This document shows, piece by piece, positions 34,824 to 44,821 of a DNA stretch of 64,000 bases (within the stretch, counting starts at the first letter, position 1; each line of letters starts with the position of its first letter). The position numbers and the translations under genes are program-made. The notes under the pieces were generated by a model. It searched no databases, was not told the DNA's origin, and saw only the letters and a list, made by a program, of their open reading frames with translations. The DNA is from Gymnodinialimonas phycosphaerae (GTDB taxonomy: Bacteria; Pseudomonadota; Alphaproteobacteria; Rhodobacterales; Rhodobacteraceae): contig NZ_JAIMBW010000001.1 of assembly GCF_019195455.1 (NCBI RefSeq), forward strand, positions 744,001 to 808,000, written 5' to 3'.

Positions 34824-36497
34824 TCAGTTCCCCAGGATGCGCGGCAGGCGCAGGCCGTTTTCGCGCGCGCAGGCGACGGCGTCCTCGTAGCCCGCGTCGG
34901 CGTGGCGCCAGACGCCGCTTGCGGGGTCGTTCCACAGCACCCGCTCCAGCCGCCGGGCGGCCTCGGGCGTGCCATCGGCGCAGATCACCACGCCCGCATG
35001 CTGGCTGAAGCCCATGCCGACGCCGCCGCCGTGGTGGAGGCTGACCCAGGTGGCCCCGCTGGCGGTGTTGACCAGCGCGTTCAGCAGCGGCCAGTCGGAT
35101 ACCGCGTCCGAGCCGTCCTTCATCGCCTCCGTCTCGCGGTTGGGCGAGGCGACGGAGCCTGAATCCAGATGGTCGCGCCCGATCACCACAGGGGCTTTCA
35201 ACTCACCGCTGGCCACCATCTCGTTGAACGCAAGTCCCGCGCGGTGACGATCGCCCAATCCGATCCAGCAGATCCGCGCCGGCAGGCCCTGGAACGCGAT
35301 CCGGTCGCGCGCCATGTCGAGCCAGGTGTGCAGATGCGTGTTGTCGGGAAACAACTCCTTCATCTTGGCGTCGGTCTTGTAGATATCCTCCGGGTCGCCG
35401 GATAGAGCGACCCAGCGGAACGGGCCTACGCCCCGGCAGAACAACGGACGGATATAGGCAGGCACGAAACCGGGGAAGGCGAAGGCGTTCTCCAAACCTT
35501 CCTCCAGTGCTACCTGTCTGATGTTGTTGCCGTAATCCAGCGTCGGCACGCCCGCGTTCCAGAAGTCGACCATGGCCGCCACATGAACCTTCATCGACGC
35601 GCGCGCCGCCCTTTCGACCGCTTTCGGGTTGCTCTCCTGCTTGTCTTTCCACTCCGCGAGGGTCCAGCCCTGGGGCAGATAGCCGTGCAGCGGATCATGG
35701 GCGCTGGTCTGATCAGTGACCATGTCGGGTCGGATGCCGCGTTTGTAGAGTTCGGGGAACACATCCGCCGCATTGCCCAGAAGTCCCACGGATTTGGCCT
35801 CTCCGGCCTTGGTCCAGCGGTCGATCATCTCCAACGCTTCGTCCAGCGTCTCGGCGCGTTCGTCCAGGTAACGGGTACGCAGGCGGAAATCGATGCTGTC
35901 GGGGTTGCACTCGACTGCCAGGCAACACGCCCCTGCCATGACGGCGGCCAGCGGCTGCGCGCCGCCCATGCCGCCAAGCCCGCCCGTCAGGATCCACTTG
36001 CCCGTCAGATCGCCGCCATAGTGCTGGCGGCCCGCTTCGGCGAAGGTCTCGAACGTGCCCTGCACGATGCCCTGGGTGCCGATGTAGATCCACGACCCGG
36101 CGGTCATCTGGCCGTACATCGCGAGGCCCTTCTTATCCAATTCGTTGAAATGATCCCAGGTCGCCCAATGGGGCACCAGATTGGAATTCGCGATCAGCAC
36201 GCGCGGCGCGTCCGCGTGGGTGCGCACGATGGCGATGGGCTTGCCGGATTGCACGACCAGCGTCTCGTCGTCCTCCAGATCCTTGAGGCTGGCGACAATG
36301 CTGTCGAAATCGGCCCAAGTGCGCGCCGCGCGCCCGATGCCGCCATAGACAACCAATTCGTGCGGGTTCTCGGCCACGTCGGGGTGCAGGTTGTTCATCA
36401 ACATCCGCATCGCCGCTTCGGTCTGCCAGCTCTTGGCCGTCCGCTCCGTTCCGGTCGGCGGATAGATGTCGCGCGTGTTCTTGCGGGGGTCGGTCAT
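34824..36497 (-). CDS. hutU: Urocanate hydratase
   Basis: 557-residue urocanase, which converts urocanate to 4-imidazolone-5-propionate with a tightly bound NAD. Full-length and canonical: [11 protein letters not shown] near the N-terminus, the NAD-binding [18 protein letters not shown] near residue 175, and the active-site region [23 protein letters not shown]. The start overlaps the hutG stop by 4 bases. Second step of histidine degradation. Confidence 0.97.
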   Translation of the reverse strand: MTDPRKNTRDIYPPTGTERTAKSWQTEAAMRMLMNNLHPDVAENPHELVVYGGIGRAARTWADFDSIVASLKDLEDDETLVVQSGKPIAIVRTHADAPRVLIANSNLVPHWATWDHFNELDKKGLAMYGQMTAGSWIYIGTQGIVQGTFETFAEAGRQHYGGDLTGKWILTGGLGGMGGAQPLAAVMAGACCLAVECNPDSIDFRLRTRYLDERAETLDEALEMIDRWTKAGEAKSVGLLGNAADVFPELYKRGIRPDMVTDQTSAHDPLHGYLPQGWTLAEWKDKQESNPKAVERAARASMKVHVAAMVDFWNAGVPTLDYGNNIRQVALEEGLENAFAFPGFVPAYIRPLFCRGVGPFRWVALSGDPEDIYKTDAKMKELFPDNTHLHTWLDMARDRIAFQGLPARICWIGLGDRHRAGLAFNEMVASGELKAPVVIGRDHLDSGSVASPNRETEAMKDGSDAVSDWPLLNALVNTASGATWVSLHHGGGVGMGFSQHAGVVICADGTPEAARRLERVLWNDPASGVWRHADAGYEDAVACARENGLRLPRILGN

Positions 36498-37282
36498 TGG
36501 GGCCTCCAGGCGGACAGGGTGTCGAGGATGGATGCAAGAGGCCCGCGGGTCCGCTCAGCGATCTCGCTGACATAGGTCCAGGGCGCACGCTCGATCATGT
36601 AGGTGGATTGGGCCAACTCCATCTGGATGGCGTGGATGCCTTGGACGGGCTGGCCATAGTGGCGGGTGGTCCAGCCGCCCTTGAAGCGCCCGTTGAGCAC
36701 GCTTGTGTAGCCGTCTGCGCTTTCGCAGATTGCTTGAACAGCCTCCGTGATCTCGGGCGCGCAGGAGGCGCCAGAGTTGGTGCCGATGTTGAAGTCCGGC
36801 AGAATGCCGTCGAAGAGATAGGGAATGTGCCCCCGGATCGAGTGGCAATCATACAGGATCGCAAAGCCATGGCGGGCTTTGACACGGGCAAGCTCCGCCG
36901 CCAGCGCCGCGTGATACGGCGCATGGTAGGTGGCACTGCGGCGCGCGACCTCGGTGGCATCCGGCTCCTGGCCGTTGCGGTAGATGGCCCGCCCGTCGAA
37001 ATCCGTCAGGGGGCACAGCCCGGTGGTATTCTGGCCGGGATAGAGGCTTTCGCCCGAGGGCGCGCGATTGACGTCGATCACGTAGCGATGAACGGTGGTG
37101 CGCACGGTGCTGACGTCTTCGACAAGGCCTAAGTAAAGGTCGTGAATGTGCCAATCGGTGTCTGCCATGGCGCGGCCGGTCTCGTTCAGGCGCGCGCGGC
37201 AATTGTCAGGGATTTCCGTGCCGGTATGGGGCAAGCCCAAGACCAATGGGCTGTCGCCATGGGTGACCTCGATAATACTCAT
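36494..37282 (-). CDS. hutG: N-formylglutamate deformylase
   Basis: 262-residue N-formylglutamate amidohydrolase that yields glutamate and formate, the last step of the five-step histidine pathway. Zn/active-site motifs are [39 protein letters not shown] and YDCHSIRG. It pairs with HutF encoded on the other strand, which makes its formylglutamate substrate. It overlaps both neighbours by 4 bases. Confidence 0.94.
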   Translation of the reverse strand: MSIIEVTHGDSPLVLGLPHTGTEIPDNCRARLNETGRAMADTDWHIHDLYLGLVEDVSTVRTTVHRYVIDVNRAPSGESLYPGQNTTGLCPLTDFDGRAIYRNGQEPDATEVARRSATYHAPYHAALAAELARVKARHGFAILYDCHSIRGHIPYLFDGILPDFNIGTNSGASCAPEITEAVQAICESADGYTSVLNGRFKGGWTTRHYGQPVQGIHAIQMELAQSTYMIERAPWTYVSEIAERTRGPLASILDTLSAWRPQ

Positions 37283-38805
37283 AGGGTCATCTCCAGTCCC
37301 GCGCTTAGGGCCAGGCTGTCGTTGGTAACGCAGGCTGCCGCTGCCCGGATGTCGGGCGCGAGGCTACGGTCCTGCTGCAAGGTAGCCACGACTTTGCGCA
37401 GGTCGGCCATAGCGGCTTGGAGGGGGGCAGAGGTGACCAGCGGCGCGCGCTGTTCGATGCCCTGGGCGGCGCACATCGCCTCTACCCCCAAGATGACCGA
37501 CAGGTTCGCTGTCATCCGTCGCAGACGCCGCGCGCCGTGGGCGGCCATGGAGACGTGATCCTCTTGATTGGCCGAGGTCGGCGTGCTGTCGGTCGAACAG
37601 GGATTGGCCAGATGCTTGTTTTCACTCATCAGCGCAGCGGTGGTTACTTCTGCGATCATGAGCCCCGAGTTCAGGCCCGGATCCGGCGTCAGGAAGGGCG
37701 GCAGATCAAAGGACAGTGTGGGATCTACCATCAGCGCCACGCGGCGTTGCGCAATGGCCCCGATCTCGGCGAGGGCCAGCGCGATCTGGTCGGCGGCGAA
37801 GGCGACGGGTTCGGCATGGAAATTGCCGCCCGACAGGATTTCCCCCGTCTCGGGGATGACCAGCGGGTTGTCGGTGACGGCGTTGGCCTCGATCTCCAGC
37901 GTCGTTCCGGCATAGCGCAGAAGATCCACGGCGGCACCTGTGACCTGGGGCTGACAGCGGATGCAGTAGGGGTCCTGCACGCGGGTGTCGCCGTCACGGT
38001 GGCTTTCGCGGATCACGCTGCCTGCCAGCAGACGCGACATTTGTGAGGCGACCTCGATCTGGCCCCGGTGCCCGCGCAAGGCGTGGATGGCGGGGTTCAG
38101 CGGCGCGGTTGAGCCCATTATCGCGTCGGTAGACAGGGCAGAGGTGACGACAGCCGCGCGTGCGGCGCGCCAGCCCTCGAACAACCCCTCCAACGCGCAG
38201 GCGGTGGAAAATTGCGTGCCGTTGATCAGGGCAAGGCCTTCCTTGGGGCCAAGCACGACGGGCGTGAGGCCCGCCTGTTCCAGCGCCGTGCCGCCCGACA
38301 TGAGCGCGCCGTCAACGGTGGCTTCCCCTTCGCCGATCATCACGGCGGCCATATGGGCCAGGGGCGCCAGATCGCCCGACGCCCCGACAGAGCCCTGCAC
38401 CGGGATCACCGGAAGCACCTCGCGCGTCACCATCGCCTCAATCAGTGCGCAAATCTCCCAGCGCACGCCGGACGCGCCGCGCCCCAATGACAGCAGCTTC
38501 AGCACCATCATCAGACGTACCGTGGCGGGCTCCAGTGGTTCACCCACGCCGCAGCAATGGGACAGGATCAGGTTGCGCTGAAGCGTCTCGGTGTCCTGCG
38601 GCGCGATGCGGACAGAGGCGAGTTTGCCGAAGCCGGTGTTCACGCCGTAAACGGGGTCCGCGCCCTGCGACGCCTTGGTGATATGCGCGGCCGAAGCGTC
38701 GACGCCCCCCCGTGCCGCAGGGTCGAGTCGCACGGGACCGTCCGTGCGCCAGAGGGTTTCCAACTCGGCCAGCGTGGTGGTGCCGGGGCGCAGGGTCTGG
38801 GTCAT
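37279..38805 (-). CDS. hutH: Histidine ammonia-lyase
   Basis: 508-residue enzyme that deaminates L-histidine to urocanate. The ASG triad that cyclises to the MIO cofactor is visible in [15 protein letters not shown], and [11 protein letters not shown] near residue 50 is the conserved substrate loop. The start at 38805 (ATG overlapping the hutI stop) gives the family N-terminus; the longer frame is antisense of hutI. First step of the pathway. Confidence 0.97.
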   Translation of the reverse strand: MTQTLRPGTTTLAELETLWRTDGPVRLDPAARGGVDASAAHITKASQGADPVYGVNTGFGKLASVRIAPQDTETLQRNLILSHCCGVGEPLEPATVRLMMVLKLLSLGRGASGVRWEICALIEAMVTREVLPVIPVQGSVGASGDLAPLAHMAAVMIGEGEATVDGALMSGGTALEQAGLTPVVLGPKEGLALINGTQFSTACALEGLFEGWRAARAAVVTSALSTDAIMGSTAPLNPAIHALRGHRGQIEVASQMSRLLAGSVIRESHRDGDTRVQDPYCIRCQPQVTGAAVDLLRYAGTTLEIEANAVTDNPLVIPETGEILSGGNFHAEPVAFAADQIALALAEIGAIAQRRVALMVDPTLSFDLPPFLTPDPGLNSGLMIAEVTTAALMSENKHLANPCSTDSTPTSANQEDHVSMAAHGARRLRRMTANLSVILGVEAMCAAQGIEQRAPLVTSAPLQAAMADLRKVVATLQQDRSLAPDIRAAAACVTNDSLALSAGLEMTL

Positions 38806-40004
38806 GGGGTTCCTTTGAGGATACGGGAATGCAACGGGTTGACGGCGATGCCATAGGACAGCTCGGCCGGGTCGCTCACGTTCCAGATCGCCATATCGGC
38901 GCGCATGCCCGGGGCAATCACGCCGCAATCGGTCAGCCCAAGGGCGCGCGCAGCGTTGCGTGTGGTGCCCGCAAGCGCCTCTGCCGGGGTCAGGCGGAAC
39001 AGTGTGCAAGCCATGTTCATCGCCAGCAGAAGCGAGCCCAAGGGGGAAGAGCCCGGGTTCCAGTCGGTGCCAACCGCCATCGGCACGCCGTGGTCGCGGA
39101 AGGCCTGCACGGGCGGGGCTTGGGTCTCATGGATCGTGTAGAACGCGCCGGGCAGAAGCACCGCGACGGTGCCAGCAGCCGCAAGGGCTGCGGCGTCAGC
39201 CTCGGTCGCGTATTCCACGTGATCCGCCGAAAGTGCGCCGTAGCGTGCCGCCAACGCGGTGCCACCGATGTGGCTCAACTGTTCCGCATGGAGTTTGACC
39301 GGCAGCCCAAGTGCGTGGGCCCGGTCGAAGACGCGGGCGATCTGCGCCGTGTCGAAGGCGATCCCTTCGCAGAACCCGTCGACCGCATCGACGAGCCCCT
39401 CGGCATGGGCGGCCTCCAACGTCGGCAGGCAGATCGTGTCAATATAGCTGTCGGCGTCCATCCCGTTTGGCACCGCATGGGCGCCGAGGAAACTCGTGAC
39501 GATGTGCACCGGGCGCGCGCGGCCAAGAGCACGGGCGGTGCGCAGCATCTTGAGTTCCGTCTCAAGATCCAACCCGTAGCCCGATTTCACCTCGATCACC
39601 CCCACCCCTTGCGCGATCAGGGCATCGACGCGGGGCAGGGCGCTGGCCAGTAACTCGGCCTCGCTGGCTGCGCGTGTGGCGGCCACGGTCGAGACGATCC
39701 CGCCGCCTGCGCGGGCGACTTCCTCGTAGCTGGCGCCGTTCAGGCGCATCTCGAACTCGCGGGCGCGGTTGCCGCCGTGGACAATGTGGGTGTGGCAATC
39801 GATCAGGGCCGGGGTGACGAGGCGGCCGCCGTAGGGTTGGCGGTCACATCCACCGTATTGCGCCGGCAGATCGGACGCCGGGCCAACCCATTCGATCAGG
39901 CCATCCGCGATGGCAATCGCCGCATCGGGCGTCAGCCCGTAGGCATCAGGACCCCCGGCCATCGTCGCAACGTGGACGTCGGTTAAGAGTTGGGGCAGCG
40001 ACAT
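38802..40004 (-). CDS. hutI: Imidazolonepropionase
   Basis: 400-residue amidohydrolase that opens 4-imidazolone-5-propionate to N-formimidoylglutamate. Metal motif [16 protein letters not shown], the [16 protein letters not shown] block, HAEQLSH and the late [10 protein letters not shown] aspartate are all present. The ATG at 40004 has AGGAA upstream, better than the ATG at 40019. It is the first gene of the leftward hut operon, facing the inverted repeat at 40025-40045. Confidence 0.96.
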   Translation of the reverse strand: MSLPQLLTDVHVATMAGGPDAYGLTPDAAIAIADGLIEWVGPASDLPAQYGGCDRQPYGGRLVTPALIDCHTHIVHGGNRAREFEMRLNGASYEEVARAGGGIVSTVAATRAASEAELLASALPRVDALIAQGVGVIEVKSGYGLDLETELKMLRTARALGRARPVHIVTSFLGAHAVPNGMDADSYIDTICLPTLEAAHAEGLVDAVDGFCEGIAFDTAQIARVFDRAHALGLPVKLHAEQLSHIGGTALAARYGALSADHVEYATEADAAALAAAGTVAVLLPGAFYTIHETQAPPVQAFRDHGVPMAVGTDWNPGSSPLGSLLLAMNMACTLFRLTPAEALAGTTRNAARALGLTDCGVIAPGMRADMAIWNVSDPAELSYGIAVNPLHSRILKGTP

Positions 40005-40024
40005 CGAGGTTCCTTGCAAAAAGC

Positions 40025-40045
40025 CTACATAAAATTAATATGTAG
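40025..40045. promoter_or_regulatory. Probable HutC operator between hutI and hutF
   Basis: CTACAT-N9-ATGTAG, an A/T-rich dyad in the 71-base gap between divergent hutI (start 40004) and hutF (start 40076). HutC-type GntR repressors bind such A/T-rich dyads in hut promoters and hutC lies two genes away, so one site could shut both arms until urocanate is present. Confidence 0.75.
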
Positions 40046-40075
40046 ATACTTATTAAAGTCAACGGAGTTGTTCTG

Positions 40076-41443
40076 GTGCAGATCATTCATGCTAAACAGG
40101 CGCTTACCCCAACGGGGTGGCAAAGCGATCTGGAGGTTGCGATTGACGCGTCAGGTCGAATCGTTGGCGTTGGGCCGCAACACCAGACGCCGAACCATGT
40201 TGTGCCGCTCCTGTTGCCTGCGCCATTGAACCTGCACAGTCATGCGTTTCAGCGCGCCATGGCGGGGTTGACGGAAGCGCGTGGCCCCGATCCGCGCGAC
40301 AGCTTCTGGAGTTGGCGGCGGCTGATGTACAAGTTCCTCGACCAACTGACGCCCGACCACGTGGAGGCGATTGCCGCGCTGGTGTTCATGGAGATGCTGG
40401 AGGCGGGCTACGGCGCCGTGGCCGAGTTCCATTACCTGCACCATGATGTGAACGGCGCGCCCTACGGCACCCTTGCCGAGATGTCAGAGAGGATCATCGC
40501 GGCGGCGGGGCAGGCGGGCATCGGGTTGACGCTTCTGCCAGTCCACTACCAATTCGGCGGCTGTGACCTGCGCCCGCTGAACGGCGGACAACAGCGCTTC
40601 GGCAACGATCCTGACCAATTCCTGCGCCTGCATAGCGATGTTGCCGCTGGCATGGCCGCTGGCGCGGCTGACTACGCCACGGGCCTTGCGCCGCATTCGT
40701 TGCGGGCGGTGAACCCGGCGGGGCTGGACGCGGTCTTAGCACAGGCGACGTTGGGGCCGATCCACATGCATCTGGCCGAACAGGTGGCAGAGGTCGAAGA
40801 GGTGCAAAGCCACCTGGGCGCGCGGCCCACAGAATGGCTCTTGGCCAACCACGCCGTGGACGCGCGTTGGTGCCTGATCCATTGCACCCAGATGACGCAG
40901 GCCGAAACCCAGGCGCTTGCCGCAACAGGCGCTGTCGCAGGGCTGTGCCCGCTGACGGAATCGAACCTGGGCGATGGCATTTTCAACGGTACTGACTATC
41001 TCGGCCATGGTGGGACGATTGGCTTTGGCTCAGACTCCAACGTGCATATTTCCCTGTTCGAAGAGCTCAAGACGCTGGAGTATTCGCAACGCCTGCGCGA
41101 TCTGTCGCGGGCGGCTTTGGCCACGCAAGACCGCTCGACCGGGCGGGTACTGTTTGACGCCGTCACCCGGGGCGGCGCGCAAGCGGGCGGGCGCGACGGC
41201 GGGCGGATCGAGGCGGGAGCCTGGGCGGATCTGATCGGTCTGGACGACGACAACCAGTGGCTTTGCAACCGCAGCGGCGATGCGACCCTCGACAGCCTCG
41301 TTTTCGGGGGCGGGGGACAGGCGTGCATCCGGGACGTCTGGAGCGCCGGACGCCATGTGGTAAGGGAGGGGCGTCATATTCGGCGTGACGCCATCATTGG
41401 CACCTTCAAGGCCACGATGCAGCAATTGGAGACCAACATTTGA
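40076..41443 (+). CDS. hutF: Formimidoylglutamate deiminase
   Basis: 455-residue amidohydrolase that deiminates N-formimidoylglutamate to N-formylglutamate and ammonia. Metal site PLNLHSHAFQRAMAGL, later EFHYLHHD, HMHLAEQ and the aspartate in GFGSDSNVHIS are all HutF features. The start is a GTG at 40076. Its presence with hutG shows the five-step Pseudomonas-type route. It overlaps hutC by 4 bases. Confidence 0.94.
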   Translation: MQIIHAKQALTPTGWQSDLEVAIDASGRIVGVGPQHQTPNHVVPLLLPAPLNLHSHAFQRAMAGLTEARGPDPRDSFWSWRRLMYKFLDQLTPDHVEAIAALVFMEMLEAGYGAVAEFHYLHHDVNGAPYGTLAEMSERIIAAAGQAGIGLTLLPVHYQFGGCDLRPLNGGQQRFGNDPDQFLRLHSDVAAGMAAGAADYATGLAPHSLRAVNPAGLDAVLAQATLGPIHMHLAEQVAEVEEVQSHLGARPTEWLLANHAVDARWCLIHCTQMTQAETQALAATGAVAGLCPLTESNLGDGIFNGTDYLGHGGTIGFGSDSNVHISLFEELKTLEYSQRLRDLSRAALATQDRSTGRVLFDAVTRGGAQAGGRDGGRIEAGAWADLIGLDDDNQWLCNRSGDATLDSLVFGGGGQACIRDVWSAGRHVVREGRHIRRDAIIGTFKATMQQLETNI

Positions 41444-42141
41444 ACGGACAAACGCGCCTTTCGTGGACCGATGTGCGGGACAAGATGCGCGCGCGCATCC
41501 TCGACCGTACCTATGCGCCGGGCGACAAGCTGCCGCGCGACGAGGATATCGCCGCGGAACTTGGCTGCGCGCGCGCGACGGTGCACCGTGCCATGCAAGA
41601 GCTGTCACAGGTCGGGCTGGTGGAGCGCAAACGCAAGGGCGGCACGCAGGTCAGGGCAAATCCGGTCACCCGCGCCACCTTCGATATTCCGATCACCCGG
41701 CTTGAGGTCGAAGCGCGCGGCGCCAAGTACGACTACCAACTGATCAGCCGCGAAATCGACGCCACGCCGCCGCCGATCATGGCGCGCTTCGGGCTGCGGC
41801 ACGCGGTCACGATGCTGCACGTCAAGGCCCTGCACCTTGCCGACAACCGGCCCTATATCTTCGAGGATCGTTGGGTGGACACAACCTCCAACCCGGAGAT
41901 TCTGGCCGTCGATCTCACGGCCCAAAGCGCCAACGAGTGGCTGGTCCGCAACAAGCCCTACAGCCGCGTGGATGTGCGCTTCTATGCCGTCAATGCAGAG
42001 GGCGAGAGTGCCGAGCATTTGGCCACCAACCCCGGCAGCGCGCTGCTGGTGATCGAACGCACGACCTGGAACGGACCCGACCCGATCACCACCGTTCAAT
42101 CGGCGGCAGCTCCCGGGTATCAGCTTACTGCCCAGAACTGA
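41440..42141 (+). CDS. hutC: Histidine utilisation repressor (GntR family, HutC type)
   Basis: 233-residue GntR regulator: N-terminal winged HTH (DKLPRDEDIAAELGCARATVHRAMQEL) and a UTRA-type effector domain with IFEDRWVD and a C-terminal ERTTWNG segment, the HutC arrangement. It starts with a TTG overlapping the hutF stop. HutC binds urocanate as inducer and would act at the dyad 40025-40045. Confidence 0.92.
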   Translation: MNGQTRLSWTDVRDKMRARILDRTYAPGDKLPRDEDIAAELGCARATVHRAMQELSQVGLVERKRKGGTQVRANPVTRATFDIPITRLEVEARGAKYDYQLISREIDATPPPIMARFGLRHAVTMLHVKALHLADNRPYIFEDRWVDTTSNPEILAVDLTAQSANEWLVRNKPYSRVDVRFYAVNAEGESAEHLATNPGSALLVIERTTWNGPDPITTVQSAAAPGYQLTAQN

Positions 42142-42221
42142 CGCGGGCGATCGCCCTGCTGCGCGTCGGGCGATACAATGACGCCCTTGATCGGCACAGG
42201 GACGACGTCGGCCCGCTACGC

Positions 42222-42815
42222 CTAGGGACGCCGGGCGATCAGATCGACAAGGGCGGACTTGCCGGAATGCCCGGTGCCCTCGTCCAGCGTCTCCTCGTAT
42301 TCGGCAAGCCTCAGCACCTCCCAGTCCGAGAAGCGGGCGGCCAGCATGTCAGGCTCATAAAGGTTCTCCGCAACCCCCGGCCCCCCGGTTCCATGGGCCA
42401 GTTGACGCGGGCTGTAACCATGCAACAACAGCAGTCCCCCCGGCTTCAAGGTCCTTTCGATCCCGTCAAAGATCGCGTCGCGAAACGCAGGGTCTGCGAA
42501 CTGGATGAAGATGGCGGCCACGACATCGTACTGCGCCGGCGACCAGTCCCATGTGGCCAGATCGGCCAACTGGAAATCCACGCTGACGCCCCGCGCCTCG
42601 GCAAGCCGCCGGGCCTTGTCCTGACCCACGGCCGAGCTGTCCATCGCCGTGACCTCAAGGCCGCATTCGGCCATGAAAACCGAATTGCGCCCCTCGCCAT
42701 CGGCGACCGCCAAACCCGTGCTTCCCGCCTCAAGCAGGGCTGCGTGTTGCTTCAGAAATTGGCTCGGTTCAGTACCGAAGACATAGTCCTGTGCTTCGTA
42801 ACGTTTGTCCCACAT
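42222..42815 (-). CDS. Class I SAM-dependent methyltransferase (TehB-like)
   Basis: 197-residue methyltransferase with the Rossmann motif GLAVADGEGRNSVFMAECG, followed by VTAMDSSAVG and the post-I region. The N-terminal MWDKRYEAQDYVFGTEPSQFL resembles TehB-like small-molecule methyltransferases. It stands alone between hutC and phnM with short gaps. The substrate is unknown; chalcogen or small-acid methylation is possible. Confidence 0.82.
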   Translation of the reverse strand: MWDKRYEAQDYVFGTEPSQFLKQHAALLEAGSTGLAVADGEGRNSVFMAECGLEVTAMDSSAVGQDKARRLAEARGVSVDFQLADLATWDWSPAQYDVVAAIFIQFADPAFRDAIFDGIERTLKPGGLLLLHGYSPRQLAHGTGGPGVAENLYEPDMLAARFSDWEVLRLAEYEETLDEGTGHSGKSALVDLIARRP

Positions 42816-42939
42816 GGTCTTCGCCTCGATGTAGCAAGGGTTTAGGGAGGGCGCGGCAAAGCCGGTCGGCCCGGGTCACGCACGTCCCGGAACGGACCCT
42901 AGCTGCTGTCGCGATCAACCGCCAGCCGGTGCAGACCCC

Positions 42940-44106
42940 TCAAGCCACTCGGTGGCCAGCAGACCAAACGCCATGGAGGACGGGCACGTTGCCTTGAGTG
43001 CGGAAGCGGATCAGATCGGCACGGTGCCCCAGCGCGATCTCGCCCCGGTCCGTCAGTCCCGCCGCCCGCGCGGGCATGGCGGTGACAGTGGCCATCGCAC
43101 GCGGCAGGTCGGCCCAAAGTTGCCCCAACAGTACGGCGGAATAAAGCAGCGCCGAGGGCACGTAATCGGACGACAGAATGTCCAGCAGACCGGCCTCTGC
43201 CAGGTCGGTAGCGGCCACATTGCCCGAGTGCGACCCGCCACGTACAAGGTTGGGCGCGCCCATCATCACCGCGATCCCGTTCGCGCGGCAGGCCTGCGCG
43301 GCTGCCTTCGTCGTGGGAAATTCCGCCAAGGCAATGCCATAGCCTGCCGACCGTTCGACGTGGTCGACCAATGTGTCATCATGGCTGGCCAGCACGGCGC
43401 CAAGCCGCCCGGCGGCGGCAACGGCGGCGGCCTCGTGGGTATCACGGACTTTCTCGCCCAACGCCTGCCGCGTGGCGACATGGGCTTCGAAGCTGTCATG
43501 GGACAGGCCGTGTTTGCCTTTCATGTAGGTCTCGTACTGGCCGATGTCCGCGAACTGCCGCTGGCCCGGCGTGTGATCCATCAAGCTGACGATCCCAACG
43601 CGATCCCTTGGCCCGAACTCGGCCAGTTCATCCAATAGCGAATGCGAACAGACCTCGGCCCGCAGGTGAAGGTGGTGGCTGATCTTCAAGGCGCCGCTGG
43701 CGCGAAGGGCCAGCAATTCGTCCGCCAGATCGCGCGCATAGCGCGACCAGCCCGTGCCGCCTGTCCCCTCGATGGAGCCTACCCGGATCGCGTCGAAAAC
43801 CGAGGTGATGCCGCAGGACGCCAGCTCGGCATCATGGCCAACGATGGCCGCATCATGGGGCCAGTGCACGGCGGGGCGCGGGCGGATGTGCCGCTCTAGG
43901 TTGTCGGTGTGCAATTCGATCAATCCGGGCGCAAGGACATCGCCTTCGCAATCCACCGCGCCGGGGGGTACGTTGGCATCCTGTGCAATTTCGACGATCT
44001 TCCCGTCGATGACCGTCACACGCCCGCGCGCCTCACCGTCGGGAAAGATCAGGCGGGCATTGGCAAGGACCAGCGGGTCCGACATGACAGTGTTATTTTC
44101 AGGCAT
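42940..44106 (-). CDS. phnM: PhnM-type amidohydrolase (ribose methylphosphonate triphosphate diphosphatase)
   Basis: 388-residue amidohydrolase of the C-P lyase pathway, where PhnM removes pyrophosphate from alpha-D-ribose 1-methylphosphonate 5-triphosphate. Metal motif IELHTDNLERH, later SHHLHLRAEVC, MDHTPGQRQF and SHDDTLVDH are all in place. The ATG at 44106 has GAGGG six bases upstream. The rest of the C-P lyase genes (phnGHIJKL) are not in the window. It is divergent from the DUF1045 gene with only 13 bases between the start codons. Confidence 0.9.
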   Translation of the reverse strand: MPENNTVMSDPLVLANARLIFPDGEARGRVTVIDGKIVEIAQDANVPPGAVDCEGDVLAPGLIELHTDNLERHIRPRPAVHWPHDAAIVGHDAELASCGITSVFDAIRVGSIEGTGGTGWSRYARDLADELLALRASGALKISHHLHLRAEVCSHSLLDELAEFGPRDRVGIVSLMDHTPGQRQFADIGQYETYMKGKHGLSHDSFEAHVATRQALGEKVRDTHEAAAVAAAGRLGAVLASHDDTLVDHVERSAGYGIALAEFPTTKAAAQACRANGIAVMMGAPNLVRGGSHSGNVAATDLAEAGLLDILSSDYVPSALLYSAVLLGQLWADLPRAMATVTAMPARAAGLTDRGEIALGHRADLIRFRTQGNVPVLHGVWSAGHRVA

Positions 44107-44119
44107 TGGACCCTCACGC

Positions 44120-44800
44120 ATGGATGACTTCAGACGATACGGGATTTTCGTGGTGCCGGAAGGCGCATTCTTCGATTTGGCGTCCGCGTGGCTTGGATGG
44201 GACAGCGTCGCGGGCCGTTGCGTGCCGCATCCAGTGATCGAAGACATCCCCGCGCCGATTGAGGCGCTGACAGCTACACCGCGCAAATATGGCTTCCACG
44301 GCACCCTCAAGGCGCCTTTCCGTCTGGCGGAGGGACGCAAGGCCGCCGATCTGGGCCGGGCCGTTGGCGCGTTCTGCGCCGCGCGCGCGCCCGTCACGGT
44401 GCCGGAAATGCAGGTTCACCGGCTTGGCGGGTTCGTGGCTTTCACGCCTGCGGTGCGTGCGGCTGCGCTGGCTGATCTGGCCGCACAGGTGGTCAGCGTG
44501 CTGGATCCTTTCCGCGCGCGCGCCTCGGAGGCAGAGCTGACGCGGCGCAGAAAAGCAGGGTTGAGCGATCGGCAAGAGGCGCTGTTGCAGCGCTGGGGCT
44601 ATCCTTTCGTGATGGAGGAATTCCGCTTCCACATGACCCTGACAGGCCGCACGCCGCATGCCGATGCGGTGCGCGATGCCTTGTCCAGGCATTTCGCGCC
44701 GGTCCTGCCGCGCCCCTTCGTCATCGACACGCTCGCCCTGATGGGTGAAGCGGCGGACGGCCGCTTTCACCTTATCCAGCGTTACGGCCTTTCGGGATAG
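44120..44800 (+). CDS. DUF1045 phosphonate-metabolism protein (2H-phosphoesterase-like)
   Basis: 226-residue protein with two H-x-T motifs (HGTL near residue 56 and HMTL near residue 173), typical of 2H phosphoesterases, and the DUF1045 N-terminus (RRYGIFVVPEG). Such proteins accompany phn genes and may hydrolyse a cyclic phosphate of the C-P lyase pathway. The start is 13 bases from phnM's on the other strand. Confidence 0.83.
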   Translation: MDDFRRYGIFVVPEGAFFDLASAWLGWDSVAGRCVPHPVIEDIPAPIEALTATPRKYGFHGTLKAPFRLAEGRKAADLGRAVGAFCAARAPVTVPEMQVHRLGGFVAFTPAVRAAALADLAAQVVSVLDPFRARASEAELTRRRKAGLSDRQEALLQRWGYPFVMEEFRFHMTLTGRTPHADAVRDALSRHFAPVLPRPFVIDTLALMGEAADGRFHLIQRYGLSG

Positions 44801-44821
44801 AGCGCCGCAGGCACGGGCGGC

